A DNA stretch of 47,361 bases, taken from Azospirillum humicireducens (GTDB taxonomy: Bacteria; Pseudomonadota; Alphaproteobacteria; Azospirillales; Azospirillaceae). Every line of letters starts with the position of its first letter. Within the stretch, counting starts at the first letter, position 1. This document shows, piece after piece, positions 33,210-42,467 of the stretch. A program made the translations under genes and the position numbers. The notes under the pieces are model-generated. The model was not told the origin of the DNA and searched no databases. It worked only from the letters and a program-made list of their open reading frames with translations. The stretch is from the NCBI RefSeq assembly GCF_001639105.2, contig NZ_CP028903.1:616717-664077 (forward strand), given 5' to 3'.

Positions 33210-34412
33210 ATGGACAGCATCAACGACAGCCGTGGCCCCAGCCGCCAGCCGGAAACGGCAAAGCGCACCGTGGTCGTCTTCGCGACGCCGGGTGCGCTCG
33301 ACGGCGGCGGCGGCATCGGCCGCATGACGGGCTATGTGGTCGACCAGTTCGACAGGACGGGGACGACCCGCTCGATCATCCTCGACACCCGCGGCACCGG
33401 GAGCGTTCTGCTGTCACCCTTCCACCTCGGCCTGACCCTGGCGCGGATGACCTGGATCCTGGTCCGCCGCCGGGCATCGGTCGTGCACATCAACGTGTCG
33501 GAGCGCGCCAGCTTCCTGCGCAAGGCGGCGGTACAGGCGGTGGCCGGGCTGCTGTCCTGCCCCACCGTCGTCCATCTGCATGGCGCATCCTTCGTCGAAT
33601 ATTTCGAAGGCGGCCCCTTCGCCCGCGCGATCAGCCGCTGGCTGTTCAACCGCTGCGGCCGGGTCGTCGTTCTGGGCGACAACTGGCGCGACTATCTGAT
33701 CCAGTCGGTCCGCACCGACCCCCGCAAGATCAGGGTGCTCTACAACGCCGTTCCCGATGTCGGCGCCGATCTCAGCACCCGTCAGCCACCCGAACCGGGG
33801 GCCGTCCTCTCCCTGCTGGTGCTGGCCAACCTGTCGGAACGCAAGGGCATCGGCACCCTGCTGCGCGCCTGCGCCCTGCTGAAGGAGCGCGGCCAGCCCT
33901 TCCGGGTCACCATCGGCGGCGGCGGCGACGTGGACGGCTACCGCGCCATGGCCGCGGAGCTGGGGGTGGCGGAGGAGTGCAGCTTCCTCGGCTGGATCGG
34001 CCGGGAGGAGGCGCACGCCCATATCCGCACCCACGACATGCTGTTGCTGCCCTCGACCCATGAAGGCCTGCCGATGGTGATCCTGGAGGCGCTGTCGGCA
34101 CGGCTGCCGGTGATCACCACCCCGGTCGGCTCGATCCCGGAGGTGCTGACCGACGGCAAGACCGCGCGGATCATCCCGGTCAACGACGCCGCCGCCCTCG
34201 CCGGCGCGATCGCGGAGGTCGGAAGCGACTCGGCGCTCTACAGCCGCCTGGCCGAGCAGGGACGCCGGCTGTTCCTGAAGCAGTTCGTGATCGACGCCTA
34301 CGCCAAGTCGCTGCTGGCCATCTACCAGGAGCTCGACCGCAGCGGAACCGAGCTGTCGGGGGAACTGGGCAAGCTGGCCGGATCGGCCGCCGCGGCCTCC
34401 AAACGCAGGTGA
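33210..34412 (+). CDS. GT4-family glycosyltransferase
   Basis: 400 residues, GT-B fold. The acceptor half includes the GGGGIGRMTGYV glycine loop and VVHLHGASFVEYF. The donor half has LLVLANLSERKGI, IGGGGDVDGYR and the GT4 signature STHEGLPMVILEALS with the EX7E glutamates. It shares the same plan as the transferase at 34791-35960 (VVxLHGxxF, LGDNWRDYL versus LGEYWRDWV), so the two are paralogues that probably add successive sugars. It ends in an Ala/Ser/Lys tail. Confidence 0.9.
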   Translation: MDSINDSRGPSRQPETAKRTVVVFATPGALDGGGGIGRMTGYVVDQFDRTGTTRSIILDTRGTGSVLLSPFHLGLTLARMTWILVRRRASVVHINVSERASFLRKAAVQAVAGLLSCPTVVHLHGASFVEYFEGGPFARAISRWLFNRCGRVVVLGDNWRDYLIQSVRTDPRKIRVLYNAVPDVGADLSTRQPPEPGAVLSLLVLANLSERKGIGTLLRACALLKERGQPFRVTIGGGGDVDGYRAMAAELGVAEECSFLGWIGREEAHAHIRTHDMLLLPSTHEGLPMVILEALSARLPVITTPVGSIPEVLTDGKTARIIPVNDAAALAGAIAEVGSDSALYSRLAEQGRRLFLKQFVIDAYAKSLLAIYQELDRSGTELSGELGKLAGSAAAASKRR

Positions 34413-34790
34413 CGGTAACCCGGCGCCAGTTCGGTGATCGGGATAGGAAACAATCAGGAAGCGTATAACCGGAATGGAGATTGCACATGCACAGGTTGGG
34501 TAACCATACCGGCAGGCCAACCCGTTCGGTCGCTCCACAGCGTGCGGGTGCGGCATCGCGTAAACTTGCACCTGCACGTCGCCCGGCCACCGGCCGCGGA
34601 CCGTTCCAACCGGCGGCAGCCGATCGGCCGCACCACAGCTTGCAGTCCCCCGGCGCCTGACCGACAGGCAAAAGGGATAGAGGCCGATAACAAAACAAGC
34701 CCGCCACAGCCGTCGAAGGACGGGCGTCACACGGCAGAAGGCCGGGACGCGACAGAGGAAAGGCGGGCCGGGAAAGGATCAGGAGTGGAC
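34413..34790. other. Intergenic region between two GT4 genes
   Basis: 378 nt without a convincing gene, unusual within this otherwise close series. It contains TATAACCGGA at 34464-34473, also seen at 37008 in the next gap, and a short GGTTGG/CCAACC inverted pair (34494-34499 and 34517-34522). It probably carries a promoter for the second GT4 gene. Confidence 0.4.
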
Positions 34791-35960
34791 ATGATCTACA
34801 TCGTCTCCCCCGGCGGCACCCAGGAGAAAGGCGGAATGGGCCGTGTGGTCGACAACTTCACGACCGATCTGCGGCAGAATTGCCCGGATGTGAGGTTCGA
34901 GGTGGTCGACAGCTATGGTCCGGGCAGATTCCACCTGATGCCCCTCTACTTCGCACGGGCGACCGCCCGCCTCGCCGGCTGCTTCGTCGCCGGAAAAGCC
35001 GACCTCGTCCACATCCATATGGCGGAATATGGCAGCGTCCTGCGCAAGGGCATCCTGATCGCCATGGCCCGCACCTTCGGCGTGCCGGTGGTCCTGCACC
35101 TGCATGGCGGGCGTTTCCCGAAGCACTTCAAGGATTCGAGCCCGGTCATGCGCTGGGCGATCCGCCGCATGATGGCGATGACCAGCGAGATCGTCGTGCT
35201 GGGCGAGTACTGGCGCGACTGGGTCGCCGAGGCCTTCGGGCCGGAAGCGCGCCAGCGCACCACCCTGCTGCACAACGCCGTGCCCGGCCCGGCGAAGCCC
35301 CCCGTCCGCGACGATGCGGAGGACGGGTTCGCCGGTCCGGTACGCCTGCTGTTCCTCGGCCGGCTGATCAAGCTGAAGGGCATCGACGTCCTGCTGAACG
35401 CGCTGGCCTCCCCCACCTGCCGCGACCGCAATTGGCAGGTCACGATCGCCGGCGACGGAGACCTTGAGACCTACCGCAGCCTCGCGACGGAGCTGGGCAT
35501 CGCCGACCGCGTGACCTTCACCGGATGGCTGGATCAGACCGGCTGCCGGCGCGAGCTGGCCAGCGCCCATGTGCTGGTCCAGCCCTCGATGTTCGAAGGT
35601 CTGCCGATGTCGGTGCTGGAGGCGATGGCGGAAGGGCTGACCATCGTCGCCACCCCGGTCGGCAGCGTTCCCGACGCCATCGCCGACGGCGAGACCGGGC
35701 TGCTGGTGCCGCCGGGCGACGTCGCGGCGCTGGCCGGCACGCTGGCGCGGGTGATCGACGACCGCACCCTGCGCCGCAATCTCGGCGCCGGCGCCCGCGC
35801 CCGGTGGGAGCGCCAGTTCGACGTCGCGGTGTTCCGCGAGCGGCTGCTGGAGATCTACCGCCGCAACTCGCGCGGTGGCGTGAGCGCGGCGCCCGCCGTT
35901 CCGGCCGGGCCGGTGCCGGCCTCCGGGCCGACGAGCCATTCCAAGAGCACGACGGGTTGA
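34791..35960 (+). CDS. GT4-family glycosyltransferase (paralogue)
   Basis: 389 residues from ATG 34791, with GGAG 5 nt upstream. GT-B fold: YIVSPGGTQEKGGMGRVV glycine loop, VVLHLHGGRFPKHF, then LLFLGRLIKLKGID, IAGDGDLETYR and the signature PSMFEGLPMSVLEAMAEG with both EX7E glutamates. It resembles the transferase upstream over its whole length. The C-terminal 30 residues are Pro/Ala-rich and probably disordered. It likely adds one sugar of the repeat unit. The deacetylase gene follows after 69 nt. Confidence 0.92.
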   Translation: MIYIVSPGGTQEKGGMGRVVDNFTTDLRQNCPDVRFEVVDSYGPGRFHLMPLYFARATARLAGCFVAGKADLVHIHMAEYGSVLRKGILIAMARTFGVPVVLHLHGGRFPKHFKDSSPVMRWAIRRMMAMTSEIVVLGEYWRDWVAEAFGPEARQRTTLLHNAVPGPAKPPVRDDAEDGFAGPVRLLFLGRLIKLKGIDVLLNALASPTCRDRNWQVTIAGDGDLETYRSLATELGIADRVTFTGWLDQTGCRRELASAHVLVQPSMFEGLPMSVLEAMAEGLTIVATPVGSVPDAIADGETGLLVPPGDVAALAGTLARVIDDRTLRRNLGAGARARWERQFDVAVFRERLLEIYRRNSRGGVSAAPAVPAGPVPASGPTSHSKSTTG

Positions 35961-36029
35961 CGCCACGGAGCCGGACCTGCTTCTGGCCCGGCCGGGCCGG
36001 AAGCATCGACAAGAAGGAGGGGATGCACC

Positions 36030-36962
36030 ATGAAAAGCGCCATCGCCAATCTGGTGCGCTGGTCGGGATTCGGTGCGATGCAGCGGTTCCTGAAGGCGCG
36101 CCACGGCGTCACCATCGTCGTCTACCACGACCCCACCCCGGAGGTGCTGCGCGAGCATCTGCGCTGGTATTCGAAGCATTACGGCTTCACCACGCTGGAC
36201 GCGGTGGCGACCGCAAGGGAAACCGGCCGCTGGGACAAGCTGCCCGCCTATCCGCTGGTGATCACCTTCGACGACGGTCATCGGAACAACACCGAACTGG
36301 CGCCGCTATTCCGCGAGTTCGACCTGCGCCCGACGATCTATCTCTGCAGCCGGATCGTCGGCACCGCCCGCCCCTACTGGTGGAAGACCCCCGCCGCCGA
36401 CGGCATCGGGGTGGAGCGGCTGAAGCGGGTTCCCGATCCCGAACGCCGCCGCCTGCTGGCGGAGGCCGGCAACGATCCCGACCGTGACGGCGCCGACCGC
36501 CAGGCGATGACCTGGGACGAGATCGCGCGGATGACCGACGTTGCCGATTACGGCGCCCATACCCGAACCCACCCCATCCTCCTGCAATGCGACGACGGCC
36601 GCTGTGCCGACGAGATCGCGCTGTGCCGCACCGAGCTGGAAGAGGCGCTGGGCCGGCCCTGCCGGCATTTCGCCTTCCCCAACGGCGATTTCAGCGACCG
36701 CGAGGTCGAGGAGATCCGCCGTGCCGGCTACCGCACCGCGCGCACCATCGATCCCGGCTGGAACGACGCCTCCACCGATCCCCTGCGGCTGAAGGCCTTC
36801 CCCGTCTCCGACGATGCGACGGTGGAATGGCTCAGCGTGCAACTGACCGGCATCCCGGCCTGGCTGCGCAAGCGCAAGGGCGGCAGCGGCGCCGCCGAGG
36901 CCGGAGAGGTCATGTCCGGATGGTCGGGTACGATGACGAAACCAAAGTCCGCAGGCATATGA
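36030..36962 (+). CDS. Polysaccharide deacetylase (NodB/CE4 fold)
   Basis: 310 residues. The CE4 fold is marked by VITFDDGHRNN (catalytic base and metal-binding Asp pair), DYGAHTRTHPIL with the HxxxH-type metal ligands, and FAFPNGDFSDREVEEI. No signal peptide or membrane helix is predicted, so it probably acts on a cytoplasmic lipid-linked intermediate, removing N-acetyl groups, rather than on finished polymer (inference). AGAAGGAGG stands before the ATG. It is the last gene before a 329-nt gap and the ACP module. Confidence 0.88.
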   Translation: MKSAIANLVRWSGFGAMQRFLKARHGVTIVVYHDPTPEVLREHLRWYSKHYGFTTLDAVATARETGRWDKLPAYPLVITFDDGHRNNTELAPLFREFDLRPTIYLCSRIVGTARPYWWKTPAADGIGVERLKRVPDPERRRLLAEAGNDPDRDGADRQAMTWDEIARMTDVADYGAHTRTHPILLQCDDGRCADEIALCRTELEEALGRPCRHFAFPNGDFSDREVEEIRRAGYRTARTIDPGWNDASTDPLRLKAFPVSDDATVEWLSVQLTGIPAWLRKRKGGSGAAEAGEVMSGWSGTMTKPKSAGI

Positions 36963-37291
36963 CCGCCAATTACTGTCTCATGCCAAAGGTCAGGGCACCG
37001 TCAACTGGCCCTATAACCGGACAACAGAGTGGCTAACCACAGACTTCAAGGCACTCCTATCCTTTGATCCCTCGCAAAGCAGCGCGATGATCACAATAAA
37101 ATTGCATATCACGCCGATGCGAAATCGAAGGCCGGAACGTCGGACGGACAGCAGGCAAGGGGGTCAGCCGCAACCCGCCCCCGGACAGTCCCGACGACGC
37201 AGCAGCGCCCCGCTCCGACCGAACCCTCTATCGACAGCCCCTTTTGCGACGCAACCCAAGTCGACCGAACCCAGCAGGAGTTTTCAGAGAC
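36963..37291. other. Intergenic region ahead of the ACP module
   Basis: 329 nt with no convincing gene. The part 36985-37120 is AT-richer than the rest, with TATAACCGGA at 37008-37017 and GATCACAATAAAATTGCATA near 37087. It probably holds the promoter of the ACP-ligase-AsnB-NadE-GNAT module. Confidence 0.45.
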
Positions 37292-37585
37292 ATGCGGACC
37301 GCCACCCTGACCGACACGACCCTGACCGCTCCCGCCCTGCCGGAAATCCGCGCGTTCATCGTGGAGAACTTCCTGCTTGGCAAGGACTCCGGCTTCGACA
37401 ACAGCGAATCCCTGCTGGAGTCGGGGATCATCGACAGCACCGGAATCATGCACGTCGTCGCCTTCCTGGAGGAGCGCTTCGGCATCGCTGTCGATGACGA
37501 CGACATGATCGCCGACAACCTGGAATCGGTGGACCGCATCGCCGCCTTCGTCGGCCGCAAGCAGGAACTCCGCAACGCCGCCTGA
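37292..37585 (+). CDS. Acyl carrier protein (third in window)
   Basis: 97 residues. The phosphopantetheine Ser49 lies in GIIDSTGIM, with the FLEERFGIAVDDDDM acidic helix after it. The GIIDST form of the site is typical of ACPs that travel with stand-alone AMP-ligases in polysaccharide and secondary-metabolite clusters. An AGGAG lies about 11 nt before the ATG at 37292. It opens the module and is followed after 93 nt by the AMP-ligase, which is the likely loading enzyme (inference). Confidence 0.88.
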   Translation: MRTATLTDTTLTAPALPEIRAFIVENFLLGKDSGFDNSESLLESGIIDSTGIMHVVAFLEERFGIAVDDDDMIADNLESVDRIAAFVGRKQELRNAA

Positions 37586-37678
37586 CCCCGCGGAAGCTGC
37601 GGAGCCTGCGGCCAAAGCGGACTTGGTCAGGGCGGGCTCGGCCGACAAGACGGGCAAAGGCAAGAAGGACATCCTCCC

Positions 37679-39271
37679 ATGGCCCATCTGGTTCAGCAGT
37701 TCCTCGCCGAAACGGCCCGGCGCGTTCCCGACCGCACCGCGCTGATCGCCGGGGATGCCCGCCGCAGCTTCGCCGAACTGGATCGTGAAAGCGACGCCGT
37801 CGCCTGCGCGCTCCAGTCGGCGGGGATCGGCCGCGGCGACCGCGTCGCGGTGATGCTGGAGAACTCCATCGAGTATGTCGCCGGCCTGTTCGCCACCCTC
37901 AAGGCCGGCGGCGTCTTCGTCCCCGTCAATCCGTCCATCAAGTCCGACAAACTGACCTACCTGCTGGCCGATGCCGGCGTCCGGGTCCTGATCGCCCCGG
38001 CGGCGCTGGCCCGGCAGGTCCTGCCGGCGCTGGAGGCGGTGGAAACCCCGCCCGCCGTCCTGTGGGTCGGCGCCGGTCTTCCGGCCGGCGCGGCGGGCCT
38101 TCTCTACGCCGATGCGGTGGCGGGCCAACGCCGCCAGCCGACCGATCCCGGACTGATCGACCAGGATCTGGCGGCGATCATGTACACCTCCGGCACCACC
38201 GGACGGCCGAAGGGCGTGATGCTGACCCACGCCAATTACGTCAACACCAGCTGGGCGATCTCCACCTATCTGGAGAACACGCCGGACGACGTGGTGATGT
38301 GCGTCCTGCCGCTGACCTTCGGCTATGGCCTGTCCCAGGTGATGACCGGCGCCCGTGTCGGCTTCACCGTGGTTCTGGAGCGGTCCTTCGCCTTCCCGAT
38401 GGAAACGCTCAAGCGCATGGTCCAGCACCGCGTCACCGGCCTGCCCGGCGTGCCGACGGTCTTCTCCACCCTGCTGGGGCTTGACGCGGCGAAGACCGCC
38501 GATCTCGACAGCCTGCGCTATCTGACCAACGCCGCCGCCCCGCTGCCGGCCGCCCATCTCCGCCGGCTGCGCGAACGCTTTCCGCAAGCCCACTTCCATT
38601 CCATGTACGGCATGACCGAGTGCTGCACCCGCATCAGCACGCTCAGCCCCGCCGAACTGGACGCCAAGCCGGCCTCCGTCGGCCGCGCCATCCCCAACTG
38701 CGAAGCCTTCGTCGCCGACGAGGAGGGCAACCGTCTTCCTCCCGGCCAGGTGGGCGAGCTGGTGGTGCGCGGCGCCAACGTGATGCGCGGCTACTGGAAC
38801 CGGCCGGAGGAGACCGCCCGTCGCCTGCGCCGGGGTCCGCAGGGCGAGACCCTGCTGTTCACCGGCGATCTCTTCACCCAGGACGCCGAGGGGCACCTCT
38901 ACTTCGTCAGCCGCAAGGATGACGTCTTCAAGTGCCGCGGCGAGAAGGTCAGCCCCAAGGAGGTCGAAAACGCGCTGTACGAGCTGGACGGCGTTCTGGA
39001 GGCCTGCGTGATCGGCGTCCCCGACGAGGCGGACGGCTTGGCGGTCAAGGCCTTCCTCGTCCCGCGTGACGGTGCGGCCCTGTCGGAAGCAGCGATCCGC
39101 CAGCACTGCCGCGGCCGGCTGGAAAGCCACCTCGTGCCGAAATTCATCGAGTTCCGCGACAGCCTGCCCAAGACCGACTCCGGCAAGATCCGGCGGGCGG
39201 AACTGGTGGGGGAAATGCGAGCGTCCGACGGCAGCATCTGTCCCCTCTCCCGCGTAGCGGGGGAGGGTTAG
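37679..39271 (+). CDS. AMP-dependent acyl ligase (ACP- or CoA-ligase)
   Basis: 530 residues, full-length adenylate-forming enzyme. ATP-binding YTSGTTGRPKGVM at about 169-181, then MYGMTECC, LFTGDLF, VSRKDDVFKCRGEKVSPKEVE and the C-terminal Lys in PKTDSGKIRR. Its family activates a carboxylic acid as acyl-AMP. The ACP gene just upstream suggests the acyl group goes to that carrier. The C-terminus after about residue 518 (SICPLSRVAGEG) is encoded by an inserted palindromic repeat (39242-39281) and is probably not part of the ancestral protein. AAGAAGGAC lies upstream of the ATG. Confidence 0.9.
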   Translation: MAHLVQQFLAETARRVPDRTALIAGDARRSFAELDRESDAVACALQSAGIGRGDRVAVMLENSIEYVAGLFATLKAGGVFVPVNPSIKSDKLTYLLADAGVRVLIAPAALARQVLPALEAVETPPAVLWVGAGLPAGAAGLLYADAVAGQRRQPTDPGLIDQDLAAIMYTSGTTGRPKGVMLTHANYVNTSWAISTYLENTPDDVVMCVLPLTFGYGLSQVMTGARVGFTVVLERSFAFPMETLKRMVQHRVTGLPGVPTVFSTLLGLDAAKTADLDSLRYLTNAAAPLPAAHLRRLRERFPQAHFHSMYGMTECCTRISTLSPAELDAKPASVGRAIPNCEAFVADEEGNRLPPGQVGELVVRGANVMRGYWNRPEETARRLRRGPQGETLLFTGDLFTQDAEGHLYFVSRKDDVFKCRGEKVSPKEVENALYELDGVLEACVIGVPDEADGLAVKAFLVPRDGAALSEAAIRQHCRGRLESHLVPKFIEFRDSLPKTDSGKIRRAELVGEMRASDGSICPLSRVAGEG

Positions 39272-39281
39272 GGAGGGGGCA
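39242..39281. repeat. REP-like palindromic repeat element
   Basis: CCCTCTCCCGC (39243-39253) pairs with GCGGGGGAGGG (39257-39267), one mismatch, followed by TTAGGGAGGGGG. From memory this is the widespread intergenic palindrome of proteobacteria whose other strand reads SLTLPR.AGEG. It supplies the last codons and the stop of the ligase gene. Confidence 0.65.
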
Positions 39282-39340
39282 AAACGCCTCCGATACAGAA
39301 CACCACCACCAACACCCACCCCAGGACAGAGAGCACGCTC

Positions 39341-41395
39341 ATGTGTGGTGTCGCCGGAGTTCTCGCAGGATTGCATGCCGAACCGCCCGGTCTGGACGAG
39401 CTGAAGCGCATGATCGCCATGCTGGGCCACCGCGGTCCGGACGGCTACGGCTTCTATCGTGACGGCCGGATCGGTCTTGCCCATGCGCGGCTCAGCATCG
39501 TCGGGTTGGCCGGCGGCTTCCAGCCGATCCGCAACGAGGACAGCACCCTCTGGATCAGCTTCAACGGCGAGATCTTCAACCATGTCGAGTTGCGGCGGGA
39601 TCTGGAGGCGCGCGGCCACCGCTTCTACACCCGAACCGACACCGAGGTGATCGTCCACGCCTTCGAGGAATACGGCCCCGCCACCTGGGCCAAGCTGAAC
39701 GGCCAGTTCGCGATCTGCCTGTGGGACACCGAGCGGCGCGAGCTGTGGCTGGTCCGCGACCGGCTCGGCATCCTGCCGCTGTTCTATGCGCGGCGCGGCG
39801 ACCATCTGGTCTTCGCGTCGGAGGCCAAGGCCCTGTTCGGCGGCGGCCGGGTGACGCCCGCCTTCGAACCGGCCCGCCTCGCCCAGGTCTTCACCCACTG
39901 GAGCACCGCGCCGCACGGCAGCGTGTTCGCAGGCGTGGAAAGCGTGCCGGCGGCCACCGCCATCCGTGTCGACTCCACGCTGGCCCTGCATGTCGACCGC
40001 TACTGGCAGCCCGATTTCGCCACCGATCCCTCGCTCGCCCGCCTGTCGCTGGACGAGGCGGCCGACCGGCTGGAGGAGACGCTGCTCGACGCCATCCGCC
40101 TGCGGCTGCGCGCCGATGTACCGGTCGGCGTCTATATCAGCGGCGGGCTGGACAGCTCGGTGATCGCCGCGCTGGCCCGCAAGCTAGACACCACCCACAT
40201 GCACAGCTTCGGCATCCGCTTCACCGACGCCGGTTTCGATGAGACGCCGCAGCAGCGGCTGGTTGCCGGCCATGTCGGGACCGAGCATCACGACATCCTC
40301 TGCAGCCCGCAGGATATCCAGGCGGCATTGCCCGACGTCATCCGCCATGGCGAGACGCCGCTGATCCGCACCGCACCCGCTCCACTGTTCCTGCTGTCGC
40401 GTCTGGTGCGCGAGAGCGGCATCCGTGTGGTGCTGTCGGGCGAGGGCGCCGACGAGTGGCTGGCCGGCTACGACATCTTCAAGGAGGACAAGGTCCGCCG
40501 CTTCTGGGCGCGCCAGCCCGACAGCAAGGCGCGGCCGAAGCTGCTCGGCCGCGTCCATCCCTTCGCCGCCGTCAACGGCCAGAAGGACAGCCCGCTTTGG
40601 CAGGCCTTCTTCAAGCGCGGGATGATGGATACGGAGGAGACCTTCTACGCCCACCGCACGCGCTGGCGGAACACCGCCTGGTCGCAGCGCCTGCTGTCCG
40701 CCGATGTCCAGGCCGCCGCCGACGATGCCGCCTTCGAGGCGCATGTGGCGGCCCATCTGCCGGACGGCTGGTCGCGCTGGTCGCCGCTCGCCCGCAGCCA
40801 GTGGGCGGAAATCGCCACCTTCATGAGCCCCTACCTGCTGTCGGCGCAGGGCGACCGCGTCGCCATGGCCAACAGCATCGAGGTCCGCTATCCCTTCCTC
40901 GACCCGGCGGTGGACGACCTCTGCGCAGCATTGCCGGACCGGGTGAAGATGCTGGGGCTGCGCGACAAGCTGGCCCTGCGCCGGCTGGCCGCCCGCCACC
41001 TGCCGGCCGAGATCTTCCAGCGGCCGAAGCGCCCCTACCGCGCGCCGATGACCACCGCCCTGTTCGGCGATGGCGCCCCGGACTATGTGCGCGACCTGCT
41101 GTCGCCGGAGGCGCTCGCCCGCTACGGCCTGACCGACGCCGACGCCGTCTCGGCCCTGGCCGACAAGGCCCACCGCCAGAACGGCCGCATGGCCGGCGAG
41201 CGGGAGGAGATGGCCCTCGTCGGCACGCTGACCCTGCAGCTGTTGGCTCATTACGTCCACGACGAGCTTCCCCAGCGCGTCCGCGAGCAGCGCGACGCCC
41301 TGGACCGTGCCGAAATCCATGTGCTGGAGGACCGGGCATTGAAAGATCGGGATGCCGACGCCCGGACCGCCACGCCGCAACCCACCGCGGCCTGA
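39341..41395 (+). CDS. asnB: Asparagine synthase (glutamine-hydrolysing) family amidotransferase
   Basis: 684 residues. The N-terminal glutaminase domain starts MCGVAGV with catalytic Cys2, followed by GHRGPDG and FNGEIFNH. The synthase domain has the pyrophosphate loop YISGGLDSSVIAAL (about 265-278) and SGEGADEWLAGYD. AsnB family members in polysaccharide and secondary-metabolite loci often form amides on carboxylates other than aspartate. Beside an ACP and an AMP-ligase, it may amidate an activated acid or the sugar acid of the polymer (inference). The C-terminal 100 residues are charged. Codon 606 onward is the part repeated in the downstream tandem units. Confidence 0.88.
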   Translation: MCGVAGVLAGLHAEPPGLDELKRMIAMLGHRGPDGYGFYRDGRIGLAHARLSIVGLAGGFQPIRNEDSTLWISFNGEIFNHVELRRDLEARGHRFYTRTDTEVIVHAFEEYGPATWAKLNGQFAICLWDTERRELWLVRDRLGILPLFYARRGDHLVFASEAKALFGGGRVTPAFEPARLAQVFTHWSTAPHGSVFAGVESVPAATAIRVDSTLALHVDRYWQPDFATDPSLARLSLDEAADRLEETLLDAIRLRLRADVPVGVYISGGLDSSVIAALARKLDTTHMHSFGIRFTDAGFDETPQQRLVAGHVGTEHHDILCSPQDIQAALPDVIRHGETPLIRTAPAPLFLLSRLVRESGIRVVLSGEGADEWLAGYDIFKEDKVRRFWARQPDSKARPKLLGRVHPFAAVNGQKDSPLWQAFFKRGMMDTEETFYAHRTRWRNTAWSQRLLSADVQAAADDAAFEAHVAAHLPDGWSRWSPLARSQWAEIATFMSPYLLSAQGDRVAMANSIEVRYPFLDPAVDDLCAALPDRVKMLGLRDKLALRRLAARHLPAEIFQRPKRPYRAPMTTALFGDGAPDYVRDLLSPEALARYGLTDADAVSALADKAHRQNGRMAGEREEMALVGTLTLQLLAHYVHDELPQRVREQRDALDRAEIHVLEDRALKDRDADARTATPQPTAA

Positions 41396-41450
41396 CCGCC
41401 GCGACCTTTTGCGACCGACGATGCATCAACCCCCATCGGGAACCGTGACC

Positions 41451-42467
41451 ATGCTGAACGCCCTGTCCTCGCCCCTCGCTCAGTTCGACTCCAAGGCCCT
41501 CGATCTGGATTGCGCGGCCGCGGCGCGCGAGATCGAAGACGCCATTCAACGCATCGTCGCCCATGATCTGCGCCGCCAAGGCATCGTGCTCGGCGTGTCC
41601 GGAGGAATCGACAGCTCGGTCTGCGCCACGCTGGCCGTCCGCGCCCTGGGGCCGGAGCGCGTGCTGTGCATCCTGATGCCGGAGAAGGAGAACTCGCCGA
41701 AGAGCACCCGCCTCGGCACCCTGCTCTGCGAGCATCTCGGCGTGACCCCGGTGATGGAGAACATCACCGGCGCGCTGGAGGCGTTGGGCTGCTACGAACG
41801 GCGCGACAACGCCATCCGTCGGCTGTTCCCGGAGTTCGGTCCAGGCTGGAAGCAGAAGATCGGGCTGGCCGGCAACCTGCTGGATGCCGACCGTGTCAAC
41901 TACTTCACCCTGACCGTCGAATCGCCGGAGGGGGAGCGCCAGACCAGCCGCATGCCTGTGGACGTCTATCTCGACGTCGTCGCCGCCACCAATCTGAAGC
42001 AGCGCATCCGCAAGACGGTCGAATACACCCATGCCGACCGCCTGAACTACGCCGTGCTCGGCACGCCCAACCGGCTGGAGTATGAGCTGGGATTCTTCGT
42101 GCGCGGCGGCGACGGTCTGGCCGACCTGAAGCCGATCGCCCACCTCTACAAGTCGCAGGTCTACCAGATGGCGGCCTATCTCGGCCTGCCGGCGGAAATC
42201 CAGGCTCAGTCGCCCAGCACCGACACCTACACCCTGCCGCAATCGCAGGAGGAGTTCTACTACGCCCTGCCCTACGACACGCTGGATCTCGCGCTCTGCG
42301 CCTATGGCCGGGGGGTCGGCGAGGAGGAGGCCGCCGAGGCGCTGAACCTGAGCCTGCAGCAGGTCCACCGCGTCTACAAGGACATCACCGCCAAGCGACG
42401 CACCTCCGCCCGCATCCTGCGCGATGCCCATCTGGTGCAACCGGTGTCCGTCGGGGAAGAGGCATGA
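41451..42467 (+). CDS. NadE-like ammonia-dependent amide-forming synthetase, copy 1
   Basis: 338 residues. The ATP-pyrophosphatase P-loop GVSGGIDSSV lies at about 48-57. The middle, NLKQRIRKTVEYTHADRLNY, then GTPNRLEYELGFF and GDGLADLKPIAHLYKSQVY, follows the NAD synthetase pattern. There is no glutaminase domain, so ammonia would come free or from AsnB. It is longer than usual NadE because of an insert (about residues 105-150). A paralogue of NAD synthetase recruited for adenylation and amidation in the module is more likely than the housekeeping enzyme (inference). ATG 41451 is chosen over ATG 41421. The end overlaps the GNAT start by ATGA. Confidence 0.82.
   Translation: MLNALSSPLAQFDSKALDLDCAAAAREIEDAIQRIVAHDLRRQGIVLGVSGGIDSSVCATLAVRALGPERVLCILMPEKENSPKSTRLGTLLCEHLGVTPVMENITGALEALGCYERRDNAIRRLFPEFGPGWKQKIGLAGNLLDADRVNYFTLTVESPEGERQTSRMPVDVYLDVVAATNLKQRIRKTVEYTHADRLNYAVLGTPNRLEYELGFFVRGGDGLADLKPIAHLYKSQVYQMAAYLGLPAEIQAQSPSTDTYTLPQSQEEFYYALPYDTLDLALCAYGRGVGEEEAAEALNLSLQQVHRVYKDITAKRRTSARILRDAHLVQPVSVGEEA

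Noticed and set aside
37109..39991. Open frame of 960 codons opposite the ligase and asnB genes
   Set aside because: It crosses two real genes, an intergenic gap and the REP-like element, and has no coherent domain content.
41421..41450. Upstream ATG for the NadE-like gene adding ten residues
   Set aside because: It has no ribosome-binding site and the added residues do not belong to the fold; ATG 41451 is preferred.
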